Shown: positions 11,242 through 20,987 of the stretch, in pieces
Position numbering within the stretch: the first letter of the stretch is position 1
How the letters are laid out: the number at the start of each line of letters is the position of its first letter
Assembly: GCF_018343715.1 (NCBI RefSeq)
Contig: NZ_JAGYPL010000001.1
Span: 1,018,840-1,082,839, forward strand
Length of the DNA stretch: 64,000 bases
Origin: Bacillus sp. FJAT-49711
GTDB taxonomy: Bacteria; Bacillota; Bacilli; Bacillales; Bacillaceae_C
Reading direction: 5' to 3'
The notes under the pieces: generated by a model
Databases searched by the model: none
The model's input: only the letters and a program-made list of their open reading frames with translations
What the model was told of the DNA's origin: nothing
Translations under genes and position numbers: made by a program

Positions 11242-13320
11242 GTGGATACACAAGTAGCGTGGATTGATGATATTCATCGCGTAACATTAAAACCGAATAA
11301 TATTTCTTCTCTAATTCATGAAAATTCTCCCAAAATTTATTGGCCAAAAAAAAACATATATTTTATCGGAAAAATAAAAAATGTAACCGGTTCATCAGCT
11401 GTTAATATTGAATTTCCTGATTTGCTTCCAATGGGTGAAATATTAGAATTAATATGGGGTGATGAGACTTTTCCAGTCTACCCAAGGACAGTTGTTCGTA
11501 CAAAATGGTTTGATGAAACTTATTCTGCGATTGACGAAAAGTTAGGGGCGTATTGTATAAATGACATCACATATTTTTCAATTTGGGCACCAATTGCCAC
11601 ATCGGTAATATTATATTTGAATAATATGGCAAAAAAGTTAAATCGACAAAAAAAAGGTATATGGGTCTGCCATGTAGATGGGAATTGGCATGGTTTTGCT
11701 TACGAATATGAAATTACTGTCAACGGAAAAACGATGCGTATTAATGATCCTTACGCAAAATCAATGCTTGCCAATAGTAAAAAAGGTGTGGTTATTGATT
11801 TCTCCAAAACAGAGCAAATCACTGCAAAAAGACCTATTATAGAAAGTTTACAGGATGCCATTATTTATGAATTACACGTTAGGGACGCAACCATTCATCC
11901 AGATAGCGGCATCAAAAATAAAGGAACTTTTCTTGGTTTAAGTGAGATGGGAACAACTACGAAAAATGGTTTTTCCACTGGATTCTCCTATATTAAAGAA
12001 TTGGGCTGTACACATATTCAGCTTTTACCAATCAACGATTTTGCTCGTGTGAACGAACTTGAGCCAAAGGAGCAATATAATTGGGGATATGATCCATTAT
12101 ATTTTCAAGTACTAGAAGGAAGTTATGCTATCTCTCCTAATGATCCGATATCTAGAATTGATGAATTTAAAAAAATGATTCATACATTTCATCAAGAAAA
12201 TCTTTCTGTCATATTGGATGTTGTTTTTAATCATGTATTTATAATGGAGGAATCACCGTTTGAAAAGATTGTTCCCGGATACTACTTTCGCTATAACGAG
12301 GATGGCAGCATCAGTAATGGAACCGGTGTCGGCAACGATCTAGCTACCGAGCGAATAATGGTTCGAAAACTCATTTTAGATACGATTGATTTATTTTTAA
12401 CGGAGTATCAAGCGTCTGGTTTCAGATTTGACTTAATGGGTGTGATGGATATCGAGACTATGAAAGAAATCATTCGCCGCTGTGAAAAAGAATCCATCCC
12501 AATTATGTTGCTTGGAGAAGGTTGGGATCTAGCAACGGCGTTGGAGCCAAATAAAAGGTCAACAAATGTAAATTCAGATCAATTACAAGGCATTCGATTT
12601 TTCAACGATTCTTTTCGGGATACTCTGAAAGGAAATTTATTTAATGCAGCTGATACTGGCTATGTAAATGGTGAAGGTAAATTTGTGGAACGGCTGCCTA
12701 ACATTGTGATGGGGTCAAATCTTGAAAAATTAAGCTGCGTGCAAACAATTAACTATGTAGAATGCCATGATAATCATACTTTATGGGATAGATTGATCTT
12801 AACAAACAATCATGAAAGTGAAGTTGTAAGAAAGAAAATACATCAACTCGCTACCGGTCTGACTTTATTAAGCCAGGGCGTTCCATTTATACATGCTGGG
12901 CAAGAATGGTTTAGAACAAAGGAAGGGATCGAAAATAGTTATATTTCTGGAGATGGAATAAATCAATTAGATTGGACGAAAAGGGAGATAGAGGAAGAAA
13001 ACATTAAGTTTGTTCAGAAGCTCATTACATTGCGAAAAAAGTATGACGTCTTTCGTTTAAAGACAGAAGAAGAAATTAGAAGGAGAGTGCACGTTTTAAA
13101 TACTCCCAATCCTTTATTCGCTTACACATTATTCGGTAATGGTGAAGATTTTACTATTTATATTAATCCGACTAAAGAAAACTATAATTTGCAATTACCG
13201 TCCTCAGGTTTATGGCAAGTAGAGGCAACAAATGATGTTAAAAATGCTCGTCATGAAATTGAAGGAGAATTTATAGATGTTGGCCCCTATGAGTTAGTTG
13301 TGTTAAAAAAGAAAAGATAG
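11242..13320 (+). CDS. pulA: Type I pullulanase (debranching enzyme)
   Basis: This enzyme hydrolyses alpha-1,6 branches in glycogen, pullulan and limit dextrins. The type I hallmark YNWGYDP is at about residues 279-285. GH13 catalytic regions follow: GFRFDLMGV, LLGEGWD and VECHDNHT. An N-terminal CBM48-like module (YFSIWAPIATSVILYL) precedes the barrel. No signal peptide is visible, so it should act in the cytoplasm like B. subtilis AmyX. I place the start at GTG 11242-11244 because AAAGGAG (11227-11233) is eight bases upstream; the GTG at 11233 lies inside that site. It is the only plus-strand gene here and is divergent from glgB. Gene name is by homology; amyX is the B. subtilis name. Confidence 0.93.
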   Translation: MDTQVAWIDDIHRVTLKPNNISSLIHENSPKIYWPKKNIYFIGKIKNVTGSSAVNIEFPDLLPMGEILELIWGDETFPVYPRTVVRTKWFDETYSAIDEKLGAYCINDITYFSIWAPIATSVILYLNNMAKKLNRQKKGIWVCHVDGNWHGFAYEYEITVNGKTMRINDPYAKSMLANSKKGVVIDFSKTEQITAKRPIIESLQDAIIYELHVRDATIHPDSGIKNKGTFLGLSEMGTTTKNGFSTGFSYIKELGCTHIQLLPINDFARVNELEPKEQYNWGYDPLYFQVLEGSYAISPNDPISRIDEFKKMIHTFHQENLSVILDVVFNHVFIMEESPFEKIVPGYYFRYNEDGSISNGTGVGNDLATERIMVRKLILDTIDLFLTEYQASGFRFDLMGVMDIETMKEIIRRCEKESIPIMLLGEGWDLATALEPNKRSTNVNSDQLQGIRFFNDSFRDTLKGNLFNAADTGYVNGEGKFVERLPNIVMGSNLEKLSCVQTINYVECHDNHTLWDRLILTNNHESEVVRKKIHQLATGLTLLSQGVPFIHAGQEWFRTKEGIENSYISGDGINQLDWTKREIEEENIKFVQKLITLRKKYDVFRLKTEEEIRRRVHVLNTPNPLFAYTLFGNGEDFTIYINPTKENYNLQLPSSGLWQVEATNDVKNARHEIEGEFIDVGPYELVVLKKKR

Positions 13321-13354
13321 GCTAATCAATATTAAATTGATAAAAAAGAAAAAA

Positions 13355-13375
13355 CCGGGAAGAATTTCTTCCCGG
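13355..13375 (-). terminator. Terminator between pulA and cotE
   Basis: The stem CCGGGAAGAA/TTCTTCCCGG lies between two convergent genes. On the minus strand a T-rich run follows, so it mainly serves cotE. On the plus strand the tail is only CATTTATT, so pulA termination there is likely weaker. Confidence 0.85.
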
Positions 13376-13378
13376 CAT

Positions 13379-13936
13379 TTATTCTGCTTCATTTGCGACA
13401 AGGAAATCTGGATTAATCTCCTCAGCCAATTCGCTGTCAGTTAATTCTTCAGTCCAATCATCATCTTCTTCATCATCACATGGACATTCGCCTGGGTGTA
13501 CAGCAACACAGACTTTCGTTTCACCTATGACTTCCACTAGAAACTCTCTTTCAGTGCTTACTAGAATCTTATTGCCCTTTTTGGAAATCACTGCTTCTAA
13601 ACAATTAGGCTGTTGGAGAACTCGTGCAGATACTATTTTATCATCTAAGCAATCAGGGTCTTGATAATGAAGTGCGATGACATCTTTATAATCCACTCTC
13701 TCCGTTGCTACTGATGTTTTCGTGTTATCATGGTGGGAATACCAAACATTCATATCAAAAGAACCGCTTACCTCGACTTTTTTGCCGACTTTGCGCGCTT
13801 CATATTTATGATTGATAATCCAGCAGCCTAAAATGCTCGAAGGATGATGTTGCGGACTGATCGCATTGTTGGAATTTGTATATTTTTTCCCTTTCGCCAC
13901 GACCGCTTTTGTTATTATTTCTCTATATTCTGCCAT
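13379..13936 (-). CDS. cotE: Spore outer-coat morphogenetic protein CotE
   Basis: CotE forms the ring around the forespore on which the outer coat assembles. The 185-residue product has the characteristic start [12 protein letters not shown] and the segment [14 protein letters not shown]. It ends in a very acidic tail ([12 protein letters not shown]), as in B. subtilis CotE (181 residues). GAGGAGGG stands upstream of the ATG. In B. subtilis its neighbour is mutS; here glycogen genes lie between them. A sigma-E type -10 box is about 100 bp upstream. Confidence 0.96.
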   Translation of the reverse strand: MAEYREIITKAVVAKGKKYTNSNNAISPQHHPSSILGCWIINHKYEARKVGKKVEVSGSFDMNVWYSHHDNTKTSVATERVDYKDVIALHYQDPDCLDDKIVSARVLQQPNCLEAVISKKGNKILVSTEREFLVEVIGETKVCVAVHPGECPCDDEEDDDWTEELTDSELAEEINPDFLVANEAE

Positions 13937-14036
13937 TCGAGCGAACCCTCCTCATTCATTTTCCCTTCATCGTATGCATCTCTCTAGACGAATGTGCTTA
14001 TTACGTGAAGGCTAATTCACTAGGTCTATCTACGAT

Positions 14037-14044
14037 ATTGTATG
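14037..14044 (-). promoter_or_regulatory. Possible sigma-E -10 element upstream of cotE
   Basis: Read on the minus strand the site is CATACAAT, an exact match to the CATACAnT -10 consensus of the mother-cell factor sigma-E. It lies about 100 bp before the cotE start. B. subtilis cotE is known to have a sigma-E promoter. I cannot see a convincing -35 element, so this is a candidate only. Confidence 0.4.
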
Positions 14045-14102
14045 TAAAACAATGGATTTTGTTTAAGATCTACCCTTGATTTCGATGAATTGGGCTCAAG
14101 AA

Positions 14103-14134
14103 AAAGCCATTATTCACAATTGAATAATGGCTTT
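14103..14134 (-). terminator. Intrinsic terminator after ricA
   Basis: A stem with arms AAAGCCATTATTC and GAATAATGGCTTT encloses a short loop. On the minus strand TTTTTC follows it, just beyond the ricA stop. Confidence 0.85.
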
Positions 14135-14138
14135 GCCT

Positions 14139-14567
14139 TTACGAACAGCTGGACTCGCTATATTTAATTTTAGAACCTGTTTCACCTGAAAGCAAGTCGC
14201 CACCAGTTGAGATTAAGATTTCATCTGTCACTTTATTAGATATGGCGGATGCAACCATTTGCAGTAAATCATTTACGTCGATTTGTGACTGCTTAAATTC
14301 TTGTACAATAGGAATTTCATCAAGTTCAGCTTCTAGCTTTTCAAGTTTTTCTTCTGTTAATTGTAATGCTCTATCTTTACCATAGTGTTGAAAATTAACT
14401 GCTTGTTTTTGTAAGCTTTTAATACTCGCTATCATTTCTCGGACTGATTGATTTTCATTAATTTGAGCTTCGGCACGTTTAAAAAAATCAACCTCTTCAG
14501 TCTCTGCTATCATTTTTGCTAATTCATGTGCTTGATTTAATATATCCTCTTTCGTATATTTCACCAT
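14139..14567 (-). CDS. ricA: RicA (YmcA), Y-complex subunit
   Basis: RicA, with RicF (YlbF) and RicT (YaaT), forms the iron-sulfur Y-complex that aids RNase Y in mRNA maturation and promotes sporulation, competence and biofilm formation. The 142-residue protein is mostly helical (YlbF/YmcA family). Its C-terminus has the family pattern GGDLLSGETG and a single cysteine at position 141, the likely cluster ligand contributed by RicA. It begins one base after the miaB stop, as in B. subtilis, and ends in its own terminator. Its functional partner rny is 3.5 kb away. Confidence 0.93.
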   Translation of the reverse strand: MVKYTKEDILNQAHELAKMIAETEEVDFFKRAEAQINENQSVREMIASIKSLQKQAVNFQHYGKDRALQLTEEKLEKLEAELDEIPIVQEFKQSQIDVNDLLQMVASAISNKVTDEILISTGGDLLSGETGSKIKYSESSCS

Positions 14568-14568
14568 A

Positions 14569-16113
14569 TTATATCACCTCTACCGATTCTAGTTCTTCAA
14601 CCATCTCGCCATCTAAGGTCCATGTTTTTGCTTCTTTTATTTTTACATTTACTAATTGACCAATAGCTGTTTTTGGCCCCTTAAAGTTTACAAGCTTATT
14701 TTTTCTTGTATACCCAGAAAGGATTTCAGGATTATTTTTACTTTCGCCTTCAACAAGCACTTCAACAATTTGACCTTTAAATTTTTTCATTGCTTCACGG
14801 GACATTTCATTTACAAGATCATTTAAACGTTGCAAACGTGCTTTCTTCACTTCCATAGAGACATTGTCCTTCATTTTCGCAGCAGGAGTCCCTTCCCTAG
14901 GCGAGTAAATAAATGTATAGGCAATCTCAAAACCAACTTCTTTATAAAGAGACATCGTTTCTTCAAATTGCTCGTCCGTTTCGTTTGGAAAACCAACAAT
15001 GATATCTGTAGAAAGTGAAACATCAGGAATGGCTGCCTTAATTTTTCTTACAAGTTCAAGATATTGTTCTCTCGTATACTTACGTCCCATTATTTTTAAT
15101 ATATCACTTGAGCCGGACTGAACTGGCAGATGAATATGTTCAACCATATTTCCTTTTTTGGCAAGCACCTCAATCAAATGATCATCAAAATCACGTGGAT
15201 GACTAGTTGTAAAGCGAATTCTAGGGATATTGATTTTTCTTAAATCGTCCATTAAGTCACCTAAACGATAATCGAGATCTTCGAAATCTTTACCATATGC
15301 ATTGACATTTTGTCCAAGCAACGTGATTTCTTGATAACCATGCGCTGCCAGCTGGCGTACTTCCTGGATAATTTCTTCTGGACGCCTGCTTCGCTCTTTC
15401 CCTCTTGTAAAAGGAACGATGCAATATGTGCAAAATTTATCGCAGCCGTACATGATATTTACCCAAGCTTTAATATTCCCTCTACGAACTTTCGGGAGGT
15501 TTTCAATGACGTCGCCTTCTTTTGACCATACTTCAACTACCATTTCCTTCGACATATATGCTTCATGTAAAATGTCTGGAAGACGATGAATATTATGTGT
15601 ACCAAAAATCATATCAACGAAATGGTGTTTCTCTAGGATTCTGTTAACGACAGATTCTTGTTGTGACATACATCCACAAACACCTAGTAATAAATCGGGT
15701 TTTTCTAATTTCAAAGATTTCAAATGACCTAGTTCGCCAAACACTTTGTTTTCAGCATTTTCTCTGATTGCACAAGTATTAAGTAAAATCACATCTGCAT
15801 CTTCAACTGTATCTGTAGCCTCATAACCTAAGTCAATAAAGATTCCAGCCATGACTTCTGTATCATGTTCATTCATTTGGCAACCATAAGTGCGTATATA
15901 AAATTTACGGCCCATGCCCATTCCTTGATATTTTTCATCTATTTCGAAATCATTATGATACGCAATCTCCTCTCTTCCACGCCTTCTAGCATCCTTCATG
16001 GATGGAGGAACGTACACTGTTTGAAAATATTGACTATAATCCTTTTCCTTTTTCAGGCTAGGAGTAGTAGATTGATTAACTTGTTGACTTTCTAAACGTT
16101 GTTTCTCGTTCAT
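14569..16113 (-). CDS. miaB: tRNA-2-methylthio-N6-isopentenyladenosine synthase MiaB
   Basis: MiaB is a radical-SAM methylthiotransferase that adds the methylthio group at A37 of tRNAs reading UNN codons. The N-terminal cluster-binding domain has [15 protein letters not shown] and GVCGCMSQ. The radical-SAM motif is [10 protein letters not shown], and a TRAM domain forms the C-terminus. The start chosen is ATG 16111-16113, preceded by AAGGGGA, giving 514 residues (B. subtilis 509). An in-frame upstream ATG has no site. In B. subtilis tdh and kbl lie between miaB and spoVS; both are absent here. Confidence 0.96.
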   Translation of the reverse strand: MNEKQRLESQQVNQSTTPSLKKEKDYSQYFQTVYVPPSMKDARRRGREEIAYHNDFEIDEKYQGMGMGRKFYIRTYGCQMNEHDTEVMAGIFIDLGYEATDTVEDADVILLNTCAIRENAENKVFGELGHLKSLKLEKPDLLLGVCGCMSQQESVVNRILEKHHFVDMIFGTHNIHRLPDILHEAYMSKEMVVEVWSKEGDVIENLPKVRRGNIKAWVNIMYGCDKFCTYCIVPFTRGKERSRRPEEIIQEVRQLAAHGYQEITLLGQNVNAYGKDFEDLDYRLGDLMDDLRKINIPRIRFTTSHPRDFDDHLIEVLAKKGNMVEHIHLPVQSGSSDILKIMGRKYTREQYLELVRKIKAAIPDVSLSTDIIVGFPNETDEQFEETMSLYKEVGFEIAYTFIYSPREGTPAAKMKDNVSMEVKKARLQRLNDLVNEMSREAMKKFKGQIVEVLVEGESKNNPEILSGYTRKNKLVNFKGPKTAIGQLVNVKIKEAKTWTLDGEMVEELESVEVI

Positions 16114-16243
16114 GAAAATCCCCTTTCTTATCATCACACCGTCGATGAACGAAAATGTTTATATTTAAATGTATCCATTCTATTAGTATATAGCCTTTTA
16201 TTTTTGAATACAACATAAGGCCCATTTTGTTAAATAAAATTCG

Positions 16244-16276
16244 AAAAGACTTGATTGCATTTGAGCAACCAAGTCC
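16244..16276 (-). terminator. Intrinsic terminator after spoVS
   Basis: The minus strand reads GACTTGGTTGC, a six-base loop, GCAATCAAGTC and then TTTTCG, about 30 bp past the spoVS stop. Confidence 0.75.
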
Positions 16277-16307
16277 TAATTAAACACCCTTATACATTTT
16301 CGATTAT

Positions 16308-16568
16308 TTATCTCGGCTCAACAATAAGCTTGATGGCTGTTCTTTCTTCACCATCAATAATAATATCTGTAAAAGCAGGTATACAAATTAAGTCAACACC
16401 ACCTGGGGCGACAAATCCCCTCGCAATCGCTACCGCTTTCACTGCTTGATTCAATGCCCCAGCCCCGATTGCTTGAATTTCTGCACCGCCTCTTTCTCGG
16501 AGAACACCTGCCAGCGCGCCCGCCACGGAATTTGGGTTGGATTTTGCTGAAACTTTTAATATTTCCAT
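16308..16568 (-). CDS. spoVS: Stage V sporulation protein S
   Basis: SpoVS is a small Alba-like protein needed for spore coat completion and dehydration. It also influences septation and biofilm regulation. The 86-residue sequence starts MEILKVSAKSNPNSVAGA and is typical of this nearly invariant family. The ATG at 16566-16568 is preceded by AAGGAGG; longer reading is possible but unsupported. It is a single-gene unit between miaB and ymdB with a sigma-H-like promoter and its own terminator. Confidence 0.97.
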   Translation of the reverse strand: MEILKVSAKSNPNSVAGALAGVLRERGGAEIQAIGAGALNQAVKAVAIARGFVAPGGVDLICIPAFTDIIIDGEERTAIKLIVEPR

Positions 16569-16645
16569 TTCTTGTTCCTCCTTGTCATTTCCCCATAGCG
16601 ATTGTCTTGTCATTCTCAATCGCAGTTAACCTTTCCATTGTTACT

Positions 16646-16674
16646 ATATTCAGGTAATTTATGAACTATTCCGG
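16646..16674 (-). promoter_or_regulatory. Sigma-H-like promoter of spoVS
   Basis: On the minus strand CCGGAATA (16667-16674) is followed after 15 bases by GAATAT (16646-16651). This fits the sigma-H pattern AGGAwww and GAATww with one mismatch in the -35. B. subtilis spoVS is known to depend on sigma-H. The -10 lies about 78 bp before the start codon. Confidence 0.55.
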
Positions 16675-16687
16675 ATTGTCCAAAACT

Positions 16688-17064
16688 AGAAAGGAGAAAT
16701 GCTCATTGACGTACAGGCCCTATAGGATGTAGGTCTGTCGACTTCGCCAAGGATGTGGCGGCAATTAGTCGACATTCCTTATTGGCCCAAGTCTTGTGAT
16801 AAAGGAAACATGGCAAGAGCGGAAAAGCAGAAGGTGCCCGAAATATAAGGAAGGTTAATGACGCAACCACCTGTTGCAGGCTCAGCGGAAGCGACCGTCC
16901 TGTCGCTTCGCCTGCACTAGTACTTCCCTTTAAGTCGCAACTCCTTCCTATCTGCGTTCTGGGGGCCCGCGACAAGCAAATGTTCTGAGGAAAAAAATCT
17001 GCATTTTGACTTTATTGCCACTCGTTTATAACATTGAGGGGGGGCTGATGCTGGAGCTAGACAT
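16688..17064 (+). repeat. Composite intergenic repeat C-B, copy 1
   Basis: This fills most of the 574-bp gap between spoVS and ymdB. The left module (16688-16841) contains GACGTACAGGCC, GGCCCAAGTCTTGTGATAAA, GGAAACATGG and AAGCAGAAGGTGCCCG. The right module (16965-17064) contains GACAAGCAAATGTTCTGA, TTTGACTTTATTG and GGGGCTGATGCTGGAGCTAG. The segment between them matches no other copy clearly. A 90-codon minus-strand frame here (16703-16975) is composed of repeat sequence and is not a gene. Confidence 0.7.
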
Positions 17065-17142
17065 TCAAGGTTAAACTTCAATATACAGACCTAAATAAAA
17101 TTAATATTTTTTTATCTACAAAAATATGGATTTTATTTATTC

Positions 17143-17937
17143 TTAAAACATTGGCTGATCATCATTGATTAGAATTGTTTTTATATTTAATGCTTTTCCA
17201 GATTGATTATCGACATTGATCAAACATGCACTAAGCTGTTTTCTTCCGGTCTTTGGCACCTCAAAGCGGGAAGGCAGAGCTGTTATGAATTTTTTTATCA
17301 CCGCTTCTCTCTCCATCCCTAAGATTCCGTCATATGGTCCTGTCATCCCGACATCCGTCATATACGCTGTTCCATTTGGGAGAATGCGGTGATCCGCTGT
17401 TTGCACATGTGTATGTGTACCGATTACCGCTGATACTTTCCCATCTACATACCAACCCATTGCTTGTTTCTCACTTGTCGCTTCTGCATGGAAATCAACA
17501 AAAATAATATTTGTTCGTTTTTTTGCGATTGCTATGAGTTCATCCACCTTTTTAAAAGGGCAATCAAGAGGAGGCATAAAAGTCCTCCCTTGCAGGTTAA
17601 TGATTGCAACCTCAAGAGAATTCATTCTAATAAAAACCAAACCATTTCCAGGTGTATTATCTGGGAAGTTAGCTGGCCTTACTAAGTATTTTGCAGTATC
17701 AATAAACTCAAAGATATCTTTGTTGTCCCAAGCATGATTTCCGAGAGTTACAGCATTTGCGCCTGCTTCTAAAAATTGCTTATAAATTTGTTCAGTTATC
17801 CCTCTTCCACCAGCAGCATTTTCTCCATTCACTATGGTTAGTTGAGGATGGTATTTTCTTTTTAATGCGGGAAGATGTTCTTTAATCATTTCCCTACCAG
17901 GCGATCCTACTACATCGCCAACGAATAAAATGTCCAT
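17143..17937 (-). CDS. ymdB: YmdB phosphodiesterase (metallophosphoesterase)
   Basis: YmdB is a dimetal phosphodiesterase acting on 2',3'-cyclic nucleotides. In B. subtilis it is needed for the switch to biofilm matrix gene expression. Metal-ligand motifs are in place: GDVVGSPGR at the N-terminus, NGENAAGGRG, GNHAWDN and GTHTHVQTAD. It has 264 residues, the family length, with no signal peptide. AAAGGGA precedes the ATG. It lies directly downstream of rny as in B. subtilis, though an rny terminator stands between them. Confidence 0.95.
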   Translation of the reverse strand: MDILFVGDVVGSPGREMIKEHLPALKRKYHPQLTIVNGENAAGGRGITEQIYKQFLEAGANAVTLGNHAWDNKDIFEFIDTAKYLVRPANFPDNTPGNGLVFIRMNSLEVAIINLQGRTFMPPLDCPFKKVDELIAIAKKRTNIIFVDFHAEATSEKQAMGWYVDGKVSAVIGTHTHVQTADHRILPNGTAYMTDVGMTGPYDGILGMEREAVIKKFITALPSRFEVPKTGRKQLSACLINVDNQSGKALNIKTILINDDQPMF

Positions 17938-17999
17938 ATATATCCCTTTCTACAGTTAAGTTCCATCTATTTATATATTTTATCATTATAGACACAAAA

Positions 18000-18023
18000 A
18001 AGCAGTGTGAGATCACACTGCTT
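18000..18023 (-). terminator. Intrinsic terminator after rny
   Basis: A perfect stem AGCAGTGTGA/TCACACTGCT overlaps the rny stop codon. Six T follow on the minus strand. Confidence 0.88.
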
Positions 18024-19587
18024 ATTTTGCATATTCAACAGCCCTTGTTTCACGAATGACGGTTACTTTGATATGTCCTGGATAATCGAGGTCATCCTCA
18101 ATTCTCTTACGGATATCACGAGCTAGTCTATGTGCTTCCAAGTCATTGATTTGTTCTGGTTTTACTATTATACGAACTTCTCTACCGGCTTGGATCGCAA
18201 ATGACTTCTCTACCCCATCATACGACTCGGAAATTTCCTCCAATTTTTCAAGGCGCCTTATATAATTTTCTAGCGTTTCACTTCTAGCCCCTGGTCGTGC
18301 GGCTGATAGAGCATCTGCAGCAGCTACTAGAACTGAAATAACAGATGTAGGCTCTGTGTCTCCATGGTGAGAAGCAATACTATTAATGACAACGGCATGC
18401 TCTTTATACTTAGTAGCAAGCTCAATACCAATTTCAACGTGGCTTCCTTCCACTTCATGGTCAATGGCTTTTCCAATATCATGAAGCAGACCTGCACGGC
18501 GGGCGAGAGTTTCATCCTCTCCCAACTCTGCCGCTAAGAGACCTGATAGAAAGGCAACTTCCATGGAATGTTTGAGAACATTTTGCCCATAGCTTGTCCG
18601 GTATTTCAGTCGCCCAAGAATTTTGATTAAGTCAGGATGCAATCCGTGAACTCCCACTTCGAATGTCGTTTGTTCACCAATCTCACGAATGTGTTCATCC
18701 ACTTCCCGTCTTGCTTTATCAACCATCTCTTCAATGCGTGCTGGATGGATCCGACCATCTTGAACAAGTTTCTCCAACGCAATCCGAGCAGTTTCCCTCC
18801 TGATTGGATCAAAACCGGAAAGTATGACCGCTTCTGGTGTATCATCTATGATGAGATCTATCCCTGTCAATGTTTCAAGCGTCCGAATATTTCGGCCTTC
18901 ACGACCAATAATCCGACCTTTCATTTCATCGTTAGGCAGATTGACGACGGATACTGTTGTTTCAGCTACATGCTCCGCTGCACAACGTTGAATGGCAAGA
19001 GATAGAATATTCTTAGCTTTCTTATCCGCTTCTTCCTTTGCTCGCATTTCACTTTCTTTTATCATAAGTGCCGATTCATGTGCTAATTCCTTTTCAACAC
19101 CTGATAAAATGATTGATTTTGCCTCATCACGAGTCAAGCCTGAAATGCGTTCTAGCTCACTTTTCTGCTTGCGGATCATCTCATCCACTTTGCTTTCCAT
19201 CTCTTCAATATGTTGTTGTCTTTCATTAAGAGATTCCTCTTTCTTTTCAAGCACGTTTTCGCGCTTGTCAAGGGTTTCGTCTTTCCGGTCGAGGTTCTCC
19301 TCCTTTTGCAATAAGCGGTTTTCTTGTTTTTGCAATTCGGTTCTTCTATCCCGAAGTTCACGTTCAGTTTCAGTTCGAAGTTTATGATTTTCATCCTTCG
19401 CTTCTAACAGAGCTTCTTTTTTCATAGATTCCGCTTCACGCTTTGCGTCTTCCAATATTAACTCCGCAGAACCTCTAGCACCTGTTATTTTTGCTTGAGC
19501 AAATGTTTTAAAGATGAAATAGCCAACAACTACACCGACGATAAGGCTAAGCAAAGTGGAGATGATGATTATGATCGTAGTACCCAT
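18022..19587 (-). CDS. rny: Ribonuclease Y
   Basis: RNase Y is the membrane-anchored endonuclease that starts decay and processing of many mRNAs in Bacillus. The 521-residue protein has an N-terminal transmembrane helix (about residues 4-26), a long charged coiled coil (about 30-190), a KH RNA-binding domain ([15 protein letters not shown]) and an HD catalytic domain ([16 protein letters not shown]). GGGGGTGA precedes the ATG. In B. subtilis pbpX separates rny from recA; here they are neighbours. Confidence 0.97.
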   Translation of the reverse strand: MGTTIIIIISTLLSLIVGVVVGYFIFKTFAQAKITGARGSAELILEDAKREAESMKKEALLEAKDENHKLRTETERELRDRRTELQKQENRLLQKEENLDRKDETLDKRENVLEKKEESLNERQQHIEEMESKVDEMIRKQKSELERISGLTRDEAKSIILSGVEKELAHESALMIKESEMRAKEEADKKAKNILSLAIQRCAAEHVAETTVSVVNLPNDEMKGRIIGREGRNIRTLETLTGIDLIIDDTPEAVILSGFDPIRRETARIALEKLVQDGRIHPARIEEMVDKARREVDEHIREIGEQTTFEVGVHGLHPDLIKILGRLKYRTSYGQNVLKHSMEVAFLSGLLAAELGEDETLARRAGLLHDIGKAIDHEVEGSHVEIGIELATKYKEHAVVINSIASHHGDTEPTSVISVLVAAADALSAARPGARSETLENYIRRLEKLEEISESYDGVEKSFAIQAGREVRIIVKPEQINDLEAHRLARDIRKRIEDDLDYPGHIKVTVIRETRAVEYAK

Positions 19588-19796
19588 AAATTCACCCCCT
19601 CTTGCTATTAACTTGTATCATGTTTTTAACATGTCGGCTGGTACATTGTTACATAGGTTTCAATATACTGAGCCAAGCTCAAAATTTTCATGCGAAAAAA
19701 ATGTAAAATATACATGTTAATTTTATAGTTGTGGCGTTTCATTGTCAAGGGATGTTCATTTTATGAATAGCTTTTTGAATATCTTGAAATTAAGAG

Positions 19797-19824
19797 AAAA
19801 AAGCAAAGCACCATGGCTCTGCTT
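19797..19824 (-). terminator. Intrinsic terminator after recA
   Basis: The minus strand has AAGCAGAGC, the loop CATG and a return arm ending GCTTTGCTT, followed by TTTT, just past the recA stop. The stem has mismatches but the T run is good. Confidence 0.75.
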
Positions 19825-19834
19825 TTTAAACTTA

Positions 19835-20884
19835 TTAATCATTTAATAAACTAAATTCTTCCTGCGGGTCTACCTCTTCTTCTGGGGCAATTTTTTCTTT
19901 ATCCAATCCGTAGTGCTCACGAATTTTGAACATAATTTCATTTCGAATTTCAGGGTTTTCTTTTAAGAATTGCTTTGCATTTTCCCGTCCTTGCCCAAGG
20001 CGCTCTTCATTATAGGAGTACCAAGAACCACTCTTTTGAACAATATCAAGTTCAGATCCCATATCAATGATTTCGCCCTCGCGGGATATACCTTCACCGT
20101 ACATAATATCTACTTCAGCCACTCGGAATGGCGGAGCTACTTTATTTTTGACTACTTTTACTTTCGTCTTATTCCCAACAATATCTTGACCTAGCTTTAG
20201 CTGTTCAGCACGGCGAACTTCAAGACGTACGGAGGAATAGAATTTCAATGCACGTCCTCCTGGAGTTGTCTCGGGATTTCCAAACATAACTCCAACCTTT
20301 TCACGAATTTGATTAATGAAAATAGCAATTGTATTCGATTTGTTGATCGCACCTGAAAGTTTACGAAGAGCTTGGGACATTAAGCGCGCCTGCAATCCTA
20401 CATGTGAATCTCCCATTTCTCCTTCTATTTCAGCTTTGGGCACTAACGCTGCAACTGAGTCAATAACGATTATTTCAATTGCACCGCTTCGGACAAGTGC
20501 TTCCGCAATTTCAAGCGCCTGCTCACCCGTATCAGGCTGAGAAAGCAACAACTCATCAATGTTAACGCCCAATTTTTGTGCATAAACTGGATCGAGCGCA
20601 TGCTCCGCGTCGATAAAAGCAGCTTGGCCGCCGTTTGCTTGCACTTCTGCAATTGCATGAAGGGCTACCGTTGTTTTACCAGAGCTTTCCGGTCCATAAA
20701 TTTCTATTACACGTCCACGCGGATAGCCGCCAACTCCTAACGCTACATCAAGTGCTAATGAGCCGCTTGGAACAGTGGATATTCTCCGGTCAGTCTGCTC
20801 TCCAAGCTTCATAATAGATCCTTTACCGAACTGCTTTTCAATTTGTTTTAACGCCATATCTAATGCTTTCTGACGATCACTCAC
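19835..20884 (-). CDS. recA: Recombinase RecA
   Basis: RecA forms ATP-dependent filaments on single-stranded DNA, drives strand exchange and triggers LexA self-cleavage. The 349-residue protein has the Walker A loop GPESSGKTT near residue 65, [11 protein letters not shown] as Walker B, and [22 protein letters not shown] covering loop L2. It ends in an acidic tail. No intein or disruption is present. It is transcribed alone from a strong promoter with an SOS box (20951-21001). Confidence 0.99.
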   Translation of the reverse strand: MSDRQKALDMALKQIEKQFGKGSIMKLGEQTDRRISTVPSGSLALDVALGVGGYPRGRVIEIYGPESSGKTTVALHAIAEVQANGGQAAFIDAEHALDPVYAQKLGVNIDELLLSQPDTGEQALEIAEALVRSGAIEIIVIDSVAALVPKAEIEGEMGDSHVGLQARLMSQALRKLSGAINKSNTIAIFINQIREKVGVMFGNPETTPGGRALKFYSSVRLEVRRAEQLKLGQDIVGNKTKVKVVKNKVAPPFRVAEVDIMYGEGISREGEIIDMGSELDIVQKSGSWYSYNEERLGQGRENAKQFLKENPEIRNEIMFKIREHYGLDKEKIAPEEEVDPQEEFSLLND

Positions 20885-20950
20885 TTAGTTTCCTCCTTAT
20901 ACACTTATATTCTATTAAATAAAGTGTGGTTCATATCAAAAGCTAACTTA

Positions 20951-20979
20951 AGTATACAAGTTTTTATTTAGTTTGCCAA
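20951..20979 (-). promoter_or_regulatory. Sigma-A promoter of recA
   Basis: On the minus strand TTGGCA (20974-20979) and TATACT (20951-20956) are separated by exactly 17 bases. Each hexamer differs from consensus at one position. The -10 lies about 67 bp before the recA start codon. Confidence 0.82.
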
Positions 20980-20987
20980 GCAAAAAG

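Noticed and set aside
16703-16975. A 90-codon minus-strand reading frame between spoVS and ymdB
   Set aside because: It lies wholly within the composite repeat, has no ribosome binding site, and its protein has no recognisable features; the repeat sequence explains it.
18637-19387. Two plus-strand frames of more than 120 codons opposite rny
   Set aside because: They are antisense to the conserved RNase Y coding sequence, are composed of complement-strand codons rich in Ser, Phe and Arg, and lack ribosome binding sites.
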